From the NCBI GenBank assembly GCA_032054765.1, contig DAMBSC010000003.1, positions 124,001-188,000 of the forward strand: a stretch of 64,000 nt of DNA, in the 5' to 3' direction. Made by a program: the position numbers and the translations under genes. The DNA is from DFXE01 sp032054765. Its GTDB lineage: Bacteria > Bacteroidota > Bacteroidia > Bacteroidales > Tannerellaceae. Under the pieces are notes generated by a model, which saw only the letters and a list, made by a program, of their open reading frames with translations, made no database searches and had not been told where the DNA came from. Positions 25,791-35,153 of the stretch are shown here, piece after piece; the first letter of the stretch is position 1, and each line of letters opens with the position of its first letter.

Positions 25791-26255
25791 CTACCCTCCA
25801 ATTAAATCAATAATTTTATCAGCAAAGAAAAAATAAAGTAATGTCCAAATAACAAAACGGAAAAGACATCCGAATAGCATCAGGGTAGCTACAGTCTTAG
25901 GTTTTATTTTGTAGAATCCCATAGCAAGACTACCAAGTCTTCCCGCAACGGGAAGCCAGGGAAAAAAGGCCAGCCACATACCATATTTGTCTATCCGCTC
26001 TTTTTGCTTCTCTAGCTTTTTCTGATTTATATGAAAACGCTCCAACCATTCCCATTTACCCATCCAACCGATTCCATATGAAGTAAGGCCTCCTAACCAA
26101 TAACCAACTGTTCCTACAATTATACAAATCACTGGATTTCCTCCGGCTAACAATATGGCTATCATAAATACATCAGAACTAACGGGCAATAGACTACCAG
26201 CCATTGCACATCCTAAAAACAGTCCCACATATCCCAAACTTATTAACCAATCCAT
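25791..26255 (-). CDS. YqaA-family (VTT/DedA-like) membrane protein
   Basis: The 154 residues contain several membrane helices and the VTT-domain features FLGCAMAGSLLPVSSDVF, YWLGGLTSYGIG and FFPWLPVAGRLGSLAMG (the conserved Gly/Pro/Arg loop). DedA-like proteins act as lipid scramblases or transporters in the inner membrane. The gene lies 6 bp downstream of queH on the same strand. Confidence 0.85.
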   Translation of the reverse strand: MDWLISLGYVGLFLGCAMAGSLLPVSSDVFMIAILLAGGNPVICIIVGTVGYWLGGLTSYGIGWMGKWEWLERFHINQKKLEKQKERIDKYGMWLAFFPWLPVAGRLGSLAMGFYKIKPKTVATLMLFGCLFRFVIWTLLYFFFADKIIDLIGG

Positions 26256-26261
26256 ATGAGA

Positions 26262-26801
26262 TCATTTCCTGATACTAAATTCGCAACCACAATATTGTTG
26301 GTTGTAGAAGTTATTATCCTGTAGCAATATCTTTCTGCGCTCAGTCAAACCACCTTTTTTCCAATCTTTATCCCAAAATTGGATTCCATTAACTAATGAT
26401 GCTGCGTGCTTCCCTGCTTCAACAATTTGCTGAAAGCTCTTCCATCGTGAGCCGGTGAGAGTCGTTGTAAACTTTGTAAAATCTTTCTCTGAAGCTAAAA
26501 GTGCAGTTGCCTCCAACCTTATTTTAAAACATTGAATACAGCGTTGTCCTCTTTCGGGTTCATTCTCCAATCCCGATATTCGCTTTAGCCAACTATCATG
26601 CTCATAATCACCGTCAATAAAGTCAACACCCTGTTGTTCTGCATAACGAATACATTCTGATTTCCTTTTTTGATATTCTTCTACAGGATAAATATTCGGA
26701 TTAAAGAAAAATAATGTCGGAGATATAGTATTGTTTAGCATCCATTCTATAATGGGTGCCGAGCATGGAGCGCAACAACTATGAAGTAATATTTTTTCCA
26801 C
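26262..26801 (-). CDS. queH: Epoxyqueuosine reductase QueH
   Basis: The 179 residues carry the QueH (formerly DUF208) cysteines: HSCCAPC at 8-13, RCIQCFKIRL and YCGCEFS near the end. These hold the iron-sulfur and iron site that reduces epoxyqueuosine to queuosine in tRNA. On the minus strand a -7 box, TATCTTTG, lies at 26833-26840, 31 nt before the ATG. The protein is full length. Confidence 0.92.
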   Translation of the reverse strand: MEKILLHSCCAPCSAPIIEWMLNNTISPTLFFFNPNIYPVEEYQKRKSECIRYAEQQGVDFIDGDYEHDSWLKRISGLENEPERGQRCIQCFKIRLEATALLASEKDFTKFTTTLTGSRWKSFQQIVEAGKHAASLVNGIQFWDKDWKKGGLTERRKILLQDNNFYNQQYCGCEFSIRK

Positions 26802-26899
26802 TTTAGATAACCTTCTTCTAAATATTTATTTCCAAAGATAAGACTCAAAAGCAAATATTTTATTAATTTCAACACTTAATTCGTATAAAGTATTATTAT

Positions 26900-27412
26900 A
26901 TGAAAATCAAGAAATCCAATATTCCCGTCGATAGCCTGATAAACAAATATCAACCTTACGATTATCGTGATTCATTTGAATGTCTGTATACAACCGACAA
27001 GTCAATCACTCCAGATGATATCCAGGTAACCTTCTGGACTGATATGCCGGCATTCGTAAAAGCTCTTTTCAAACTTCGCAATATACTGGTAAAGCCATTC
27101 GGTCTTAAATCAGATCAAAAAAACAAACTGGAAGAGTTTGAAACGCGTATACGTTCAGGAGGAAATTACAAATATGTTTCTGTTCCCGATAAAACTCCTT
27201 CGGAAACTATTCTATGTCTTGATGATAAACACCTGAGAGCTTATTTGTCAGTACATGTAGAATCATTAGGAAATAATACTTACAAAGCCAGATGTATCAC
27301 AATTGTTCAGTTCAAATACTGGTTCGGCAAAGCTTACTTTTACGTCATTTGTCCATTTCATTATATAGTAGTGAAAGCTACTTTTAAATATGCTATGAAG
27401 AAGCTTGTTTGA
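26900..27412 (+). CDS. DUF2867-like protein
   Basis: The 170 residues resemble DUF2867 proteins (FECLYTTDKSITPDDIQVTF, then VSVHVE-type strands and a C-terminal FHYIVVKATFKYAMKKLV). These small proteins probably have an SRPBCC-like fold of unknown ligand. It has no clear operon partner; the cupin gene follows after 49 bp. Confidence 0.65.
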   Translation: MKIKKSNIPVDSLINKYQPYDYRDSFECLYTTDKSITPDDIQVTFWTDMPAFVKALFKLRNILVKPFGLKSDQKNKLEEFETRIRSGGNYKYVSVPDKTPSETILCLDDKHLRAYLSVHVESLGNNTYKARCITIVQFKYWFGKAYFYVICPFHYIVVKATFKYAMKKLV

Positions 27413-27461
27413 AACACTCTCAAGTAAGAAAGAATATTAATATGATTAAATTGGAAACAAT

Positions 27462-27920
27462 ATGAAACAGATTGAAAAAAATTCAGAAAATAAAAATTAC
27501 ACAGCAGTAAATATTGGAAATTTAGATGAACTAATGGACTATTCTTTCCTTCATCCTAAAACAAAAAAAGATGTGCACGGAAAAGTATTTTTAAAAGATT
27601 CTACCGGCTCAACGGGTACGGAAATTTCATTTACAACCTTATTACCGAAATCTGAGGTAGGCTATTTCCATTTTCACAATAAAGATGAAGAAACCTATAT
27701 TATCCTCAAAGGTTCAGGTTATTATCAGGTAGATGACGATTGCTTTCCCATCAAAGAAGGTAGTATTATCAGAATAGCACCAGCAGGAATAAGAAGCTTT
27801 TGCAATACTTCTGAAGAACCAATGGTGTATATCTGTATACAATCCAGAGAAAATTCTTTAGAAGAATACACAACCGACGATGGAACTCGTATTGAGAGGA
27901 CGCCTAAATGGAGAGAATAA
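27462..27920 (+). CDS. Cupin-domain protein
   Basis: The 152 residues form a single cupin barrel. The first motif GYFHFHNKDEETYIIL supplies His70, His72 and Glu76, and the second is less complete (GSIIRIAPAGIRSF, lacking the usual His). The metal-binding and enzymatic role is unknown. Confidence 0.8.
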   Translation: MKQIEKNSENKNYTAVNIGNLDELMDYSFLHPKTKKDVHGKVFLKDSTGSTGTEISFTTLLPKSEVGYFHFHNKDEETYIILKGSGYYQVDDDCFPIKEGSIIRIAPAGIRSFCNTSEEPMVYICIQSRENSLEEYTTDDGTRIERTPKWRE

Positions 27921-27945
27921 CTAAGTTTATTACTTTTGCTCCTAA

Positions 27946-28070
27946 TCACTTTAATAATAGTGCAGCCTTTATGTGTTCATATTCTTTTGCAATACTTAAT
28001 GGAGTAGTACCGGCGTTGCTGTTATATTTACTTCGACACCATGATTGACGAGTATTTTAATTTTATAAAA
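27946..28070 (-). pseudogene. Frameshifted C-terminal ankyrin-repeat remnant
   Basis: On the minus strand one frame reads KILVNHGVEVNIT and a shifted frame continues NAGTTPLSIAKEYEHIKAAL before a stop. Together these make one typical ankyrin repeat (NHGVxVN...AGxTPLxIAxxxxH). A one-step frame change plus the missing start show a decayed ankyrin-repeat gene between the cupin and beta-lactamase genes. Confidence 0.6.
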
Positions 28071-28112
28071 TAATTAAAACATAAAATAAAGAATATTTAT
28101 GATTCATATCTA

Positions 28113-28120
28113 TACCTTTG
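28113..28120 (+). promoter_or_regulatory. -7 box of the metallo-beta-lactamase gene
   Basis: TACCTTTG is a full match to TAnnTTTG and leaves a leader of about 20 nt before the ATG at 28144. No -33 TTTG is present at the usual spacing. Confidence 0.5.
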
Positions 28121-28143
28121 TTTAAAATAGCAATGAGAAACCC

Positions 28144-28881
28144 ATGAAAATTTTATTTCATTTATCGATGATTTGTTACATCCTGATAGGAAGTAACGAG
28201 GTGAAAGCCAATGATGAGAAAGAAGTATACCGTTCTGAAAGGCTGTCGATCAATCAGATTTCCGACCATGTGTACGAGCATGTATCCTATCTTGATACGG
28301 AAGGCTATGGGAAAGTCGCTTGTAATGGGATGATTGTAACCGATAATGGCGAAGCAGTTGTATTTGACACCACAACGGATGACGAAAGTTCTGCAGAACT
28401 GATTGACTGGATAACTAAAACTTTATATAGTAAAATCGTAGCTATAATCCCAACGCATTACCACGATGACAACTTAGGCGGCTTAGAAGAGTTTCATAAA
28501 CAGGGAATTCCTTCCTATGCCTTTGAAAAGACCATCCAAATCACCCAAGTAATTAATGTATTTCAACCTCAACATAGTTTCGAGAATTTCCTTGAATTAG
28601 CTGTCGGCGATCAAAAAATATACGCGGAATTCCTTGGCGAAGGCCATACTTGCGATAACATTATTGGCTATTTCCCTTTAGAAGATATCATGTTCGGAGG
28701 CTGCTTAGTGAAAGCGATGGGATCCGGAAAAGGTAATCTGGAAGAAGCAAATGTGCAGGATTGGCCTGAAACAGTCCGAAAGGTAAAATCAAAATATCCT
28801 AAGACAACTAAAATCATACCCGGTCACGGAAAATCAGGAGGGACAGAGCTTTTAGACTATACCATCGATTTGTTTAAATAA
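28144..28881 (+). CDS. Subclass B1 metallo-beta-lactamase
   Basis: The 245 residues start with a signal peptide (about 1-22). All B1 zinc ligands are visible: His105, His107 and Asp109 in THYHDDN, His168 (EGHTCDN), Cys187 (FGGCLVK) and His228 (PGHGK). Lys190 and Asn198 correspond to the substrate-binding Lys224 and Asn233 of the standard numbering. Overall it resembles the CfiA/IMP-type enzymes that hydrolyse penicillins, cephalosporins and carbapenems in the periplasm. No insertion sequence lies upstream; the own promoter is weak. The precise allele cannot be named. Confidence 0.9.
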   Translation: MKILFHLSMICYILIGSNEVKANDEKEVYRSERLSINQISDHVYEHVSYLDTEGYGKVACNGMIVTDNGEAVVFDTTTDDESSAELIDWITKTLYSKIVAIIPTHYHDDNLGGLEEFHKQGIPSYAFEKTIQITQVINVFQPQHSFENFLELAVGDQKIYAEFLGEGHTCDNIIGYFPLEDIMFGGCLVKAMGSGKGNLEEANVQDWPETVRKVKSKYPKTTKIIPGHGKSGGTELLDYTIDLFK

Positions 28882-28946
28882 ATTCATTCTATTTAATTTT
28901 CGGGGAGAATACGACATGTTTTCTACCTTTTGACGAACCTTTTTTG

Positions 28947-28989
28947 GTTTGAGGTACGTCTAAATCAGATTTGAGGTACCTCAAACCAA
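28947..28989. repeat. Array B: two units of the array A family
   Basis: GGTAC cores at 28953 and 28975 are 22 bp apart in TTTGAGGTAC contexts. The second unit and its right flank (CTCAAACCAAAAATAGA) are identical to the end of array A at 12384-12400. The family is therefore dispersed and varies in copy number (two units here, four there). Confidence 0.8.
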
Positions 28990-29109
28990 AAATAGAAGTA
29001 GATAAAAATAATAATAGGTAGTAATATTTAAAAAAAAGGGATTAATCCTCTTCAAAACAATCCCGCATTCTTTCTGTTTTATCTTTACTATCACTTAAAA
29101 TAAATTAGA

Positions 29110-29406
29110 ATGAAAGAATATCAATTGATTGATAATAAAGAGCAAAACAGATATGAATATCATATCGAAGAATATCATCCTCATATTGAATATAAAATGA
29201 AAAATGGTGATATTTACCTGACCCATACGCGCGTTCCTCAGGAACTTCGTAAACAGGGAATAGGCACGATGTTGGTAAAAGATGTACTGGAAAATATATC
29301 TGAAAAAGACGTTCCTTTGGTTCCTCTCTGCGGATTTGTAGCGAGTTATATCAAAAAGCATCCTGAATGGAAGAAGCTTTTGAAGAAAGATATTTACATA
29401 GGATGA
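29110..29406 (+). CDS. Small GNAT protein (YjdJ type)
   Basis: The 98 residues contain only the central acetyl-CoA-binding part of the GNAT fold (THTRVPQELRKQGIGTMLVK) and the C-terminal CGFVASYIKKHPEW block typical of the short YjdJ-like acetyltransferases. The substrate is unknown. Confidence 0.85.
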   Translation: MKEYQLIDNKEQNRYEYHIEEYHPHIEYKMKNGDIYLTHTRVPQELRKQGIGTMLVKDVLENISEKDVPLVPLCGFVASYIKKHPEWKKLLKKDIYIG

Positions 29407-29431
29407 CTATACCTTTCTTTCTTCCGAGATA

Positions 29432-31618
29432 TCATTCGGCTGGAACCTCTTTGAAAACAGCTAACTTTTCCAAAAAAGCCAATGTTTGCGGCTGAGTAGG
29501 GATATTATAACGGGCGGTTTTCGTATTCTTGCCTACTTTAATTGTAATGGCACTTTCGGGGAGAGCCTGGAACATTTCTTCGTCGGTGGTATCGTCGCCG
29601 ATAGCCATAATAAAGTCGTAATTGCCTTTTTTAATGAGGCGAAGGGCTTCTGTTCCTTTATTGAAGTCGGCGGATTTCACTTCCAGTATTTTGTTTCCCT
29701 TCATTATTTGCAGTTTACATCTCGAGGTCAGATTGATAAGGGCATTCAATAATTGATTCACACGCAGGTCGGCAAGCCATACATCTACATCGCGATAATG
29801 AAAGACAAGCGCCGTCTTTTTTATTTCAAGTTTGGCACGCGGTGTCCTTCTTACGGTATAATTTATGATGTTAAGTATCTCTTCATCCCATTCTATTTCG
29901 GGAACGTTTTCGTGCCACTCCCCATTTTCTTTGTAGAATGAACCATGTTCTGCTGCCAGACCAACGGGCAGATTACCCAGCCATTTATTTAGTATTTTAC
30001 GTTCGCGTCCACTGCTTATTACTACATTGTTTTGAGGATCTTCACCTAACCGGCGGAGTATCTTAATTAACTTCTTTGATGGATAAGCAGCTAACGGGTC
30101 GGCTTTAAAGCCGGCAAGCGTTCCGTCGTAATCCAACAGGATAAGTCTTTTTTCGGCTTGATCGTATTGTTGTTTTATTTCCTTGAAATTAGTTTTTTCA
30201 ACAATCTTTCTTTCCAATGCTTTATTGCGCTCACGAACTTCCTGCAGCTCCTTTATAAAGTCTTTAGCCCATTGCCCAACTGTTTGTGTAGATACGATCT
30301 TTTGTAGGGCACGCATAGTTTTCTTTTGTTCTTTTTTGGGCATTTCCAATGCGGTAAGAATAGCGTTCTCGATCTCTTCCGTATCGGTAGGATTTACGAT
30401 AATCGCATCGGTAAGTTCGATGGAAGCGCCTGCCATTTCACTCAGGATCAGTACACCCGGCTGATCTCTTTTAGCAGCGATAAACTCTTTGCATACCAGG
30501 TTCATTCCGTCGCGCAAAGGGGTTACCAAAGCAATATCGGCCATATGGTATAATGCCGCGAGTTCTTCAAAGTTGAAGGAACGGTAGAAATAAAATACAG
30601 GATTCCATGTAGTAGTGGAATACATCCCATTGATAGCGCCTACTTTCTTGTCAATTTCATCTTTCAATTGAGCATACATATCCACATGATCTCGTGATGG
30701 AGAAACAATCATTACAAGTGATACTTTACCAACGTATTCAGGATGGTTATGAAGGAAATCTTCAAAGCTTTTTAATCGAAACAGTATACCCTTACTATAG
30801 TCGAGCCTGTCGACGGAGAGGATCAGTTTGGCATCTCCGAAACTATTCCGTAGTTCTTCCGCGTGTTGCTTCACTTCAGGCGTCAATATAGCGTCGTAAT
30901 ATTTTGTATAATTAATACCCATCGGAAAAGCGTCTACATCTACCACACGTCGGTCGAGGTTGATTTCGTCCAATTCACAATCCAGTTTTAATACACGGTA
31001 AGTAGCACTGATGAAATGGCGCATATATCCGTGGGTATGAAATCCCACTAAGTCCGCCCCCATCAGCCCGTTCAGTATTTCAGCCCGTTCGGGAAGACTG
31101 CGGAATAATTCGTACGATGGAAATGGAATATGATGGAAATATCCTATACTGATGTCGGAAATCTTATCACGTATCATGCCCGGCAACAGCATAAGCTGGT
31201 AATCCTGTACCCATACGATGTCATCGGGCTCAATGATTTTAACCGCCGCGTCACGGAACATAGCGTTTACTTCCTCGTAGGCCTTGAGGTAATCTTTATT
31301 GTAATTCACATAGTTTGAAAAGTAATGACACATCGGCCATAGTACACTGTTACTGTATCCTTCGTAAAAATTCTCTATCTGTTCCGGAGTAAGGTACACG
31401 GGATGATAGTTCAGCTTCTTCAGTTGTTTGTTGATGGTCTTCTTTTCCTTTTTATCTTCTATATACATTCCGGGCCAACCCACCCAATGTTTTTCGAGTT
31501 TAATCTCTAATGAGTCCAGACCTGTTGCCACGCCACCCTGACTTGGTGTAAAGTCATAACCATTTTCGTTTTCAACAATCTTAAGAGGTAATCTGTTAGA
31601 TATTATAATCAGTTTCAT
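29432..31618 (-). CDS. Bifunctional trehalose-6-phosphate synthase/phosphatase
   Basis: The 728 residues join an OtsA-type GT20 domain (about 1-465: LIIISNRLP, SQGGVATGL, SVDRLDYSKGI, LVTPLRDGMNLVCKEFIA) and an OtsB-type HAD phosphatase (about 490-725: LLDYDGTLAGF, AAEHGSF, MAIGDDTTDEEMFQ). It makes trehalose from UDP-glucose and glucose-6-phosphate. The ATG at 31618 is used because MKLIIISNRLP is the standard start. It is divergent from the GH15 gene, 91 bp apart, suggesting shared control. Confidence 0.92.
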   Translation of the reverse strand: MKLIIISNRLPLKIVENENGYDFTPSQGGVATGLDSLEIKLEKHWVGWPGMYIEDKKEKKTINKQLKKLNYHPVYLTPEQIENFYEGYSNSVLWPMCHYFSNYVNYNKDYLKAYEEVNAMFRDAAVKIIEPDDIVWVQDYQLMLLPGMIRDKISDISIGYFHHIPFPSYELFRSLPERAEILNGLMGADLVGFHTHGYMRHFISATYRVLKLDCELDEINLDRRVVDVDAFPMGINYTKYYDAILTPEVKQHAEELRNSFGDAKLILSVDRLDYSKGILFRLKSFEDFLHNHPEYVGKVSLVMIVSPSRDHVDMYAQLKDEIDKKVGAINGMYSTTTWNPVFYFYRSFNFEELAALYHMADIALVTPLRDGMNLVCKEFIAAKRDQPGVLILSEMAGASIELTDAIIVNPTDTEEIENAILTALEMPKKEQKKTMRALQKIVSTQTVGQWAKDFIKELQEVRERNKALERKIVEKTNFKEIKQQYDQAEKRLILLDYDGTLAGFKADPLAAYPSKKLIKILRRLGEDPQNNVVISSGRERKILNKWLGNLPVGLAAEHGSFYKENGEWHENVPEIEWDEEILNIINYTVRRTPRAKLEIKKTALVFHYRDVDVWLADLRVNQLLNALINLTSRCKLQIMKGNKILEVKSADFNKGTEALRLIKKGNYDFIMAIGDDTTDEEMFQALPESAITIKVGKNTKTARYNIPTQPQTLAFLEKLAVFKEVPAE

Positions 31619-31709
31619 TTTATTATTACTTTGGGATAGTGAAGTGTTATACAAATGTGCTTGAAGAATAAACACACGAAGTTGCGATTTAGTTTAAAAA
31701 AGAAATCAG

Positions 31710-33503
31710 ATGTATCATTTAAATTACGGGATAATAGGGAATTGCAAAACAGGAGCGTTAATCTCATACGACGGCAGTATCGATTGGCTTTGCCTGCCTG
31801 ATTTTGATTCTCCATCGGTTTTTTCTAAAATACTTGACGATAAAAAGGGAGGCTGTTTCTCGTTCATCGTTTCGGATACGTATACCATTCGACAAAAATA
31901 TATCAAAGGCACAAATATTCTCAGTACGCAATTTGTGTCGGAAGAAGGGAGTTTTGATGTACTTGACTTTATGCCCCGTTACCGTACATCCGATGACAGC
32001 CATTATTTACCCTCCGAAGTTTATCGTTATATCAGACTTATTGCAGGTAAACCCCGTTTCAAAGTGCTTTACGAACCGGTGATGAATTACGCTCAGGACG
32101 ATGTGTATCACAAGAAATATGTTGATTTTATTAAAACATATTCTTCCCGTGATGAAAAAGAGAATATTTATCTGTATACCAGTCTTGATTATGATGCTGT
32201 ACTGAACGAAGAGGAAATAGAATTGGAACAGGATGAGTTTCTGCTCTTATCGTATAACCAAAAGCTTTTCACGATAGATATTGAAAGAGTATATCTGGAA
32301 TATCAACGTACGAAAGTCTACTGGCTGAACTGGAACAACCGTTCGAGAAAGTTCAAGGATTACAACGAAGTGATAAGCCGAAGCCTGTTGACATTGAAAA
32401 TGATGTCCTTTCAGGATTCAGGAGCTGCTATTGCTGCTTTGACAACAAGTATTCCTGAAACGATTGGGGAAGTACGCAATTGGGATTATCGTTTCTGCTG
32501 GATAAGGGATGCTTCGATGTCTATCGAGACGCTTATCAAGATGGGACATCAATCGGCTGCCCGTCGGTTTATGGGATTTATCAAAGGGATATTGAAATCG
32601 AAGTCTGACAGCTTCCAGATCATGTACGGGCTGAATGGTGAACGCTTGTTGAAGGAAGAAATACTTCCGTATCTCTCGGGTTTTGAGAATTCTGCTCCTG
32701 TACGGATCGGTAATGCCGCATATACTCAACGACAGAATGATTCGCTGGGCTATCTTATGGATACAATTTACAGGTATTACATCCATTTCCCGGGTACATT
32801 GGACGAGGTTGAAAACATGTGGGAGATCGTAAAAGGCATTGTAAAGACAGTATATTCCGAATGGAAAAATACTGATCAAAGCATCTGGGAGTTCAGAAAT
32901 ACGGAAAAACATTTCGTTTTTTCAAAAGTGATGTGCTGGGTTGTACTGGACAGAGCTATACAAATTGCCCAATTTCTTGGAAAAACGTATTATGAGGAGA
33001 TGTGGAAAGAAGAAGCCGAGCTGGTTAAAAAGGATGTCAACGAGCACGGATGGAATGACAAAATACAAAGCTATACGCAGTCGTATGACAGCGAAGATGT
33101 AGACTCTTCATTGCTCCTGATGGAAACGTATGGGTTTATTGAACCGGATGATCCCCGCTTTATCAAGACGGTGAAACGGATTAAGAAGGAGTTGTTTCAT
33201 CATGGATTGATGTACCGGTATAAGATACACGATGACTTTGGTATGCCCTCTTCCTCATTTACTATTTGTACGTTCTGGCTGATACGCGCTTTATTTGTAA
33301 CAGGAGAAAAGGAGGAAGCGCTTAAAATATTCAACGAACTTCTCTCCTACTCCAATCATCTGGGTTTATTCAGTGAAGACCTCGATTTTGAAACGAAACG
33401 TCAGTTGGGCAACTTTCCCCAGGCGTATTCACATTTGGCATTGGTAAATACAGCTATTCTCTTCTCAGAAGAAAAAACTTTCTCGAAATTCATCAAGCCG
33501 TAA
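31710..33503 (+). CDS. Glycoside hydrolase family 15 protein (glucoamylase/trehalase-like)
   Basis: The 597 residues have an N-terminal beta-sandwich (YGIIGNCKTGALISYDGSID) and an (alpha/alpha)6 barrel with the GH15 blocks VRNWDYRFCWIRDASM, TDQSIWEFR (proposed general acid), LFSEDLD and GNFPQAYSHLALVNTA. Bacterial members include glucoamylases and acid trehalases. The location beside the trehalose synthase favours a trehalose or storage-glucan role, by inference. No signal peptide is seen, so it is cytoplasmic. Confidence 0.9.
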   Translation: MYHLNYGIIGNCKTGALISYDGSIDWLCLPDFDSPSVFSKILDDKKGGCFSFIVSDTYTIRQKYIKGTNILSTQFVSEEGSFDVLDFMPRYRTSDDSHYLPSEVYRYIRLIAGKPRFKVLYEPVMNYAQDDVYHKKYVDFIKTYSSRDEKENIYLYTSLDYDAVLNEEEIELEQDEFLLLSYNQKLFTIDIERVYLEYQRTKVYWLNWNNRSRKFKDYNEVISRSLLTLKMMSFQDSGAAIAALTTSIPETIGEVRNWDYRFCWIRDASMSIETLIKMGHQSAARRFMGFIKGILKSKSDSFQIMYGLNGERLLKEEILPYLSGFENSAPVRIGNAAYTQRQNDSLGYLMDTIYRYYIHFPGTLDEVENMWEIVKGIVKTVYSEWKNTDQSIWEFRNTEKHFVFSKVMCWVVLDRAIQIAQFLGKTYYEEMWKEEAELVKKDVNEHGWNDKIQSYTQSYDSEDVDSSLLLMETYGFIEPDDPRFIKTVKRIKKELFHHGLMYRYKIHDDFGMPSSSFTICTFWLIRALFVTGEKEEALKIFNELLSYSNHLGLFSEDLDFETKRQLGNFPQAYSHLALVNTAILFSEEKTFSKFIKP

Positions 33504-33521
33504 TTTTTAACATAATAAGTT

Positions 33522-34112
33522 ATGAAAAAAGAAAGAGTTGAAATTTTTAGCGATGGAATATTAGCCATAGTGATTACTATTATGGTACTCGAGATGAAAG
33601 CGCCAGAAGATACCAGTTTGAATGCTTTATTGCCCGTGATACCAGTTTTGCTTAGTTATGTATTAAGTTTTATTTATCTGTCTATATACTGGGTGAACCA
33701 CCACCATTTATTTCAGGCTACTCAAAAAATAAGTGCTGCTGTTTTATGGGCAAATATGCATTTGTTGTTTTGGCTTTCACTAATTCCGTTTACGACAAGT
33801 TGGATGGGAGAAAATCACCTGGAAGCAACTCCAGTAGCGTTGTATGGATTTGTCCTATTAATGAGCGCAATCTCTTACCGAATACTTGAAATCACACTTT
33901 TGAAATTGAATAAGGAAAGAGAAACGTTTGTACTTATAATAAAAAAAGGAATCAAGGAACAAGGTACAATGATATTATATATTGCTGGTATTGTATGTGC
34001 TTATTTAAGTGTCTATATTTCTATCGCCTGCTACATAATAGCTGCTCTTTTATGGATCATTCCCAACAAAAAAATTGAAAAAGAACTGAATAATCCAGAA
34101 GGAAAAGGCTAA
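33522..34112 (+). CDS. TMEM175-family membrane protein
   Basis: The 196 residues have several membrane helices. The first carries the family signature RVEIFSDGILAIVITIMVLE (FSDG at 9-12), followed by YWVNHHHLF. TMEM175 (DUF1211) proteins form potassium-conducting channels. It starts 18 bp after the GH15 gene and probably shares its transcript, tying potassium flux to trehalose metabolism and osmotic stress. Confidence 0.88.
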   Translation: MKKERVEIFSDGILAIVITIMVLEMKAPEDTSLNALLPVIPVLLSYVLSFIYLSIYWVNHHHLFQATQKISAAVLWANMHLLFWLSLIPFTTSWMGENHLEATPVALYGFVLLMSAISYRILEITLLKLNKERETFVLIIKKGIKEQGTMILYIAGIVCAYLSVYISIACYIIAALLWIIPNKKIEKELNNPEGKG

Positions 34113-34211
34113 AATTTACTTATTTACTTTACCCTTCAATGACTATATTTACCACCTCAAACCAATATATTATTGATTGATCAGGCAGATATAATATTAA
34201 TAAGATCGATT

Positions 34212-34706
34212 ATGCATTATAAGAAACTGATAGTCTTTTTAACATTGAGTGTATTGTCTTTTCCGGCTTACGCCCAGTTAGTTGGAATTGGCGGGCAGTA
34301 TTCCCAAAAGTCGAACGGGCAATTCTTTGTGAACGCAGCATTACCTACCTGGACAAAGGATAATCCGTTGCACTTATTCAATATGAGTGGCCTGGAATAT
34401 ACTACTCCGGGAGGTTCCAGGATGAGCGGTCTTCAGTTAAAACCGATCCAGTTATCAACCTATTTCAGCGATTATCTTTTCTATGATTCACGCTTTACTT
34501 TATCGATGGGTATAGACGCAGGTTACCTGTTTGATTTCAGAAAAGGGCATAAGAACTCAATTGTTCTTACACCAAATCTCTATGCGGATTACAAAATATT
34601 TTTTATAAAGACCGGGTATGAAGTAGATACTTTCCATGGTAATCATCAGTTCTTTGTACGTGCCGGTATCGGCTTTGTATTAGGAATCATGAAAAGCTTG
34701 CATTAA
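34212..34706 (+). CDS. Putative outer-membrane beta-barrel protein
   Basis: The 164 residues begin with a signal peptide (LIVFLTLSVLSFPAYA). The mature part is rich in alternating strands with aromatic ends (FTLSMGIDAGYLFDF, LTPNLYADYKIFFIKTGYEV, FFVRAGIGFVLG) as in small outer-membrane barrels. No specific family is recognised. The ATG at 34212 gives the proper signal peptide; the longer frame starts with TTG. Confidence 0.65.
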   Translation: MHYKKLIVFLTLSVLSFPAYAQLVGIGGQYSQKSNGQFFVNAALPTWTKDNPLHLFNMSGLEYTTPGGSRMSGLQLKPIQLSTYFSDYLFYDSRFTLSMGIDAGYLFDFRKGHKNSIVLTPNLYADYKIFFIKTGYEVDTFHGNHQFFVRAGIGFVLGIMKSLH

Positions 34707-34720
34707 GTAACAGATGTTTT

Positions 34721-34993
34721 TTAGATTACTATCCAAAGCAACAGTAAGATAATTACGACACCGACAAGTAGAGATACAATCATCATTTTAGTGAAATAAA
34801 GACTTTCCTGCTGTTTTCGATCCTTCGTTTTCTGCATATTTTGTTCCAAATCCTCAGCGCTGACGTCGGGTAATTCACTTGTTATTGTAAACTTTTTCTG
34901 TTTATTCCTTCTACGTTCATCATGGATAGTACGCAATTCACGATTTTCTTTGTAGCGTCTCATCATATCCGCTACATGTCCTGCAAAACTCAT
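34721..34993 (-). CDS. Small tail-anchored hypothetical protein
   Basis: The 90 residues have a highly charged N-terminal two thirds (MMRRYKENRELRTIHDERRR) and one C-terminal membrane segment (MMIVSLLVGVVIILLLLWIV). No family is recognised. It converges on the barrel-protein gene with a 14-bp gap. Confidence 0.6.
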   Translation of the reverse strand: MSFAGHVADMMRRYKENRELRTIHDERRRNKQKKFTITSELPDVSAEDLEQNMQKTKDRKQQESLYFTKMMIVSLLVGVVIILLLLWIVI

Positions 34994-35153
34994 ATTCGTT
35001 CTGTTTTAAAAGATTTAACATGTACTTTCTTAACGAAACGTCTTACAGGGTCGGTTCAGTTATTTCAAATATACGAAATATAAGATTAATCCTTTAGTAA
35101 ATTAATAATAATAAAGGATATCTTTACATATTTTATTTATAAATCATGACTTT

